Origin: Nematostella vectensis
Lineage: Eukaryota > Cnidaria > Anthozoa > Actiniaria > Edwardsiidae
Length of the DNA: 64,000 nucleotides
Assembly (NCBI RefSeq): GCF_932526225.1
Contig: NC_064036.1
Span: 15,493,181-15,557,180 of the forward strand
Reading direction: 5' to 3'
Positions 60,254 through 64,000 of this stretch are shown here, piece after piece. Position 1 is the stretch's first letter. Each line of letters starts with the position of its first letter. The notes beneath the pieces are model-generated. The model saw only the letters and a list, made by a program, of their open reading frames with translations, was not told the origin of the DNA and did not search any database. Made by a program: the position numbers and the translations under genes.

Positions 60254-61478
60254 AGTATTACTGCTAAACTCGTGTTACAAATGCTCTAAAAACACTCAGT
60301 ACCGGCTCGTCACGTGGTCGCTAGCATGGAGCATGCGCATTACGAGTCAAGTGCCTTTCCTGGAACATTTGTAACCAGGCCATCGACCACGGCGTTTTTT
60401 TTAGTAAATTACGGATAACAACGAAACAACAACAAAACTGATTTACAAAAGATGCTATGACGTCAAAAGTTTTTTTCCTGTTTTTGGTGGTGGCGAGAGA
60501 AGAAATAAAAGGAGCAAATAACGGGTCTCAGCGTGCATCATCTGCGCATGCGTGCACTTAACGACAAAATATCCTCAAACAATCCATCGGAAATTGTTTA
60601 GATTTTACTTCATCATAATCATCCCTATAGCATCAGACACTAGAGACTTAAGGATTTCAAATGGTTACTAACTAGAATCAAAGATACAGTCTAAACCGAT
60701 AACTTGATAATACATGGGCATAAATGAACCTCCCGCTTATGGGAGCATAACTTGAACTATTATCGGTTTTTCCTATGTGACTTAACTGCTAACCTTCTCC
60801 TTTGGTGGCTCTACCTATATGCGAACAACCGATGGATGTCTTTGGCAGCTTTGAATTACTTACTGCGCATGTCTGAACTCTCCCACACGGATCAGATCGA
60901 CTTTATCAGTCAGCTCCCTTCCCAGACCCTGACTCATTACTCTGGTTTTCCTTCAATGAACGTATATATCTTTCGCCTTTTACTAAAGATATCCGTGGAG
61001 GAGAACAACATTATGAGTCTATAGACTAATTTTTTAAATGCCCTGCCTTTCGGCGGGGCAACACTATCTAACAAGCTTTGAGTTCGAATAATCCTCGATA
61101 ATTAATAACCTTGACGAGTTTATTAAAGACAAAAAAGTTTTATTTACAATGCTTTAAATTTTATGTACAAATCGTATAGCTATACCACGCTTTTTTTGGG
61201 TAAGAAATGACTATCAGAAACCTGAATGCCTGCTTCAAAATGCGAAGATTCACCAAACTAGATGACAAGTTTTCGACGGGATGTCGAGTTTTCACTTGGT
61301 TCAGTTCACACGTCCAGCATCGTTAATTTCTCCGTCCAGTTGCATCAGATCCCCTTGCCTGGCTGCTTGATCATGTCTTTGCGGTATTTGTTTCCCGGTC
61401 CCATTGACCGTCTATAACTCTCTCTGTTTATTTGATGAGCAGGGGGCGGTAAACAGTTCCCTTTTCTGTCGAGTGTTA
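60254..61478. other. Interval between eIF4E and NEK-like kinase gene
   Basis: Contains the eIF4E promoter side and the 3' UTR of the kinase. A 90-codon + frame at 60752-61024 begins without a clear ATG context and is not supported as a gene. Confidence 0.5.
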
Positions 61479-64000
61479 TTAACTTCCTTGTCCAGATGCT
61501 TCAGACTGTCCATCCGGTTGTCCATCTATGAAGAGCTCATTTACAAGGTAGCACGTCTCCATCAGTTCTGATCCCGTTATTCGCTCGAATTCCACCATAT
61601 CAGGCCTGAACCAAAATCTACTATCAAATTGAAATTCTAACAGTGAAAAAAGGTGTCGCCGGGGGGGGGGGGGGGGGGGGGGGTTCTTCCCATGTCGACC
61701 TGATGGGGATGCGCGTCGTCTATTTTAGGGGTCAAAATCGGGCATCAGGTATTTTTTAGGGGGAATCCAGGAAAATAATAGGCTTTTCTCTTAAAATTGG
61801 TATTTTTTATGGCTTCTGGGGTACTTTTTAGGGTAATAACTTTTGGTTTGAAGGTATTTTTAAGGGGTATTTTTCGATTTTCCCGACAATCATCCCTTTT
61901 AGGCTGAAGAACCCACCCGGGAGATGTCCCCAAGGCTGTTAAACTCACCTAGCTGTTTGATCGTCTTCATTTCGAGCACGCTCGCACACTTCCTCGAATA
62001 CCTTCTTTCCCAAAGCATCCATGACATGGCTTTGAAAAAGAAAAGTAGAGATTTGAGATGTGTAGGACGTGTAGACGCAAGTGAGATTATGTTTGAAATG
62101 GGGGCAACCTCTATTTTAAAATGCGATGTTAGCAAGACGGTGCAGGAGGCTTTCAATCATCCAAACATTTAAAATTAAAATTTCGGTCTATTTGCTCTAT
62201 CTCGACCACTACGACCACTTAGAAATCTCCCAAACATGATAACCCTTCCGCCAAGTTGTTAGGCAAACCTTCTCAAGATCTGTTTACATGACACTGACTG
62301 GTCGTCATCTTCGACGATCTCTTCCTCTGTTTGGGTCAAAGAAAAAGTGCACACGTTAAATGCAAAGGCGAGGAGAGAGAACAGTACTTTAGTAGAAAGA
62401 GAGCTAGAAAGGACGGGATCATGGGAAAAATTTCATACCCTCAGCAGCCTGCGCTGCTCTTGCGTTTGCAAGAAGATCATCTAGGACCTAAAAAAAACGA
62501 AAAGCTGTTATTTAAAAAAATATTAATTTAATAAAACCAATCTACACTTGGTAAAAACAATATCGAGGGAAGCGCTTTTTCATACAGAAATTGTATTTGG
62601 CCACTTTAAGGCGGCTCCCTATCGAAAGGGGGGGGGGGGGTTAGGATCTATGGATCTTTTTGGGAATCAAACAATTTGAAGTTAGTCTGACTCAATTCAA
62701 TCGTCGCAAATTTAATGATTTCTCTTCTGTACATGTTATATTATTATAAAGATACTGATCAACGTTTCACTTTTAACCTCTTCTTCATCAGAGTCCTCTT
62801 CAAAGTCGTCAGCGTATTCCACCTCGTTATCGCCCGACTCCCTTCCGCCATTCCAAGGGCTAGTGGCGTCTGAAGAAGGGATGGGTGTTTTAAGAGAGCC
62901 GTTCAAAGCGAGGTCCTCATCAAATTCATCCGAATAGACCTCTTCCTCAGATTCATCAAAATCATCAGAGTAATCGCTGGCATTATCACCTATTAGAGAA
63001 GAGGGGCATACGATCGTCGTAAGAAATGAAAAAGAAAAAAGCACAAGGAATCCTGCCGTTCTTACCATTGTTCTCACTCTTCTCGTTCACTTCTTTGCCC
63101 TCCTTTTTCAGTTCTAGAGTTGGTGTGTGCACCTTGGCAAGTGCAGTTTTGGCACGTTGTTTGTTGTTCTTCTTGCCAGAGACCTCATCTGTTTTTAATA
63201 TCATATTACCCCCTGCCGATACTGGACGGTCTAAGACAGCAGGTGAGTTACGTGCACTCCCCTTCAGATGGTGCCTAAAAGAGGAGAGTCTATGAAGTAC
63301 GCTGATGGCATACAGATGGTGCCCACTTTTACTGTAACCCTGTCCTAAAATCTGGCTTGGTAAAAATTCAAATTGATATACTAAACAGCGACCCATAGCC
63401 TTGAATGAATTATACTACCTAGAAGGGAAAACTTCCAATGTTGTTTCGCAATCGAATGTTGAGTGTGGTTGGAAAACCATGACTTAAGTTGCAATTAGTT
63501 TTAATGATTTTGGAGTTTCAGAGCCTAAATTCCCCCCTTAAAGTGCCTGCCGTGGGAATAATCCTGTGTCTTGGCAAACCTCGCATGCAGTGCCTCCTGT
63601 AAGTTCTCTTTCTCTTCTATAAATTCTTTTAGGTGTTGCTGTATAAAAGGCAGGTTCAGTATCAATCCAGCACTAGAGCAAACAGAATTCAAACTTAGTG
63701 CAAAAGCCAGAGAAATCAAATAAGACTGCCAAAAATTTAGGATGTCGATTACAGTACCTGGGCCTTTCCTCAGGTTTTTTTGTAAGCATCAATTGGATGA
63801 CTTCTTTGACTGGAGAGGAGTATTGAGGTGGAATGTCCTAAGGCAACAGAACCATTGTTAAAAAATAAATTCTTCAGCTATATATATATAAAAATATAAC
63901 CTTCTCATCATCATTAGGCAACATTGATTTGTTTTATTTTAAAAAAGGTGTCCAAATCGAAATAATGAGTTAATCATTTTCATCTTACCCCTGGTTCCCC
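61479..64000 (-). CDS. NEK-family protein kinase (NEK4-like), 3' exons; 5' part outside window
   Basis: Minus-strand exons in consistent phase: 64000-63989 (partial), 63837-63758, 63672-63580, 63274-63066, 62989-62778, 62487-62439, 62326-62269, 62029-61949 and 61605-61479 (TAA). They encode the last about 306 residues. The first exons give the end of a kinase domain: DIPPQYSSPVKEVIQLMLTK, then KPEERPSAGLILNLPFI, with the conserved RPS and 'IL..P.I' tail of NEK kinases; NEK4-type is the closest I can recall. Next come a Lys-rich linker, an acidic region with three Tyr-centred repeats (DYSDDFDES, VYSDEFDED, EYADDFEED), a helix (VLDDLLANARAAQAAE), an acidic patch and a C-terminal LGKKVFEEVCERAR segment. 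NEKs act in cell-cycle and cilia control; this role is inferred. Two donors here are weak GTTTGC. Confidence 0.82.
61660..61682. repeat. Poly-G run
   Basis: An uninterrupted run of about 23 G, one of several long G or C runs in the window (others near 40659, 48342, 53385 and 62629). Confidence 0.95.

Noticed and set aside
60752..61024. 90-codon frame between eIF4E and the NEK-like gene
   Set aside because: Starts without ATG; partly hydrophobic but no recognisable domain, and no neighbouring exons in phase.

Overview
This window is nuclear DNA from a multicellular animal. It has intron-rich split genes with GT-AG junctions, an adhesion-type GPCR, Rab27, eIF4E and a mitochondrial ribosomal protein, surrounded by satellites, microsatellites and small DNA transposons. 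The phosphagen kinase has arginine-kinase-like catalytic signatures rather than a vertebrate creatine kinase signature, which points to an invertebrate. A cnidarian such as a sea anemone is my best guess; this is inference, not proof. All exon structures below were assembled by hand from splice signals, reading phase and protein-family similarity. Wherever a multi-exon model is given, the phases of all its exons agree.

Layout, left to right: (1) 336-7314 (+), the 3' exons of an unrecognised alpha-helical protein, whose introns hold a large 23-bp satellite, a transposon with a 9-bp target duplication and 238 perfect TTTGC units. (2) 8354-16838 (+), a Rab27 GTPase with two alternative first coding exons. 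(3) 18814-20434 (-), a 396-aa phosphagen kinase, tail to tail with Rab27. (4) 20489-27352, mostly gene-poor. (5) 27353-31050 (-), mitochondrial ribosomal protein L47. (6) 31972-32835 (+) and 35822-37114 (-), two convergent single-exon genes of unknown family that share a PP1-docking-like motif, separated by TTAA-flanked MITEs and a 21-bp minisatellite. (7) 39997-52974 (+), a 22-exon adhesion-type GPCR whose introns contain a Penelope-like GIY-YIG fragment, a complete hAT element and an array of CRE-like sites. (8) 55420-60253 (-), eIF4E in eight exons, one of only 17 nt. (9) 61479-64000 (-), the 3' exons of a NEK-family kinase that runs off the right edge.

The genes do not form one pathway. 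They are housekeeping genes (translation: eIF4E, MRPL47; energy buffering: phosphagen kinase), membrane traffic (Rab27), signalling (adhesion GPCR, NEK kinase) and lineage-specific genes. The most unusual items are the duplicated Rab27 first exon, the pair of RVxF-motif genes, the hAT and Mutator-like elements with intact target duplications, and three separate cases where a splice donor has been copied by a local tandem duplication.
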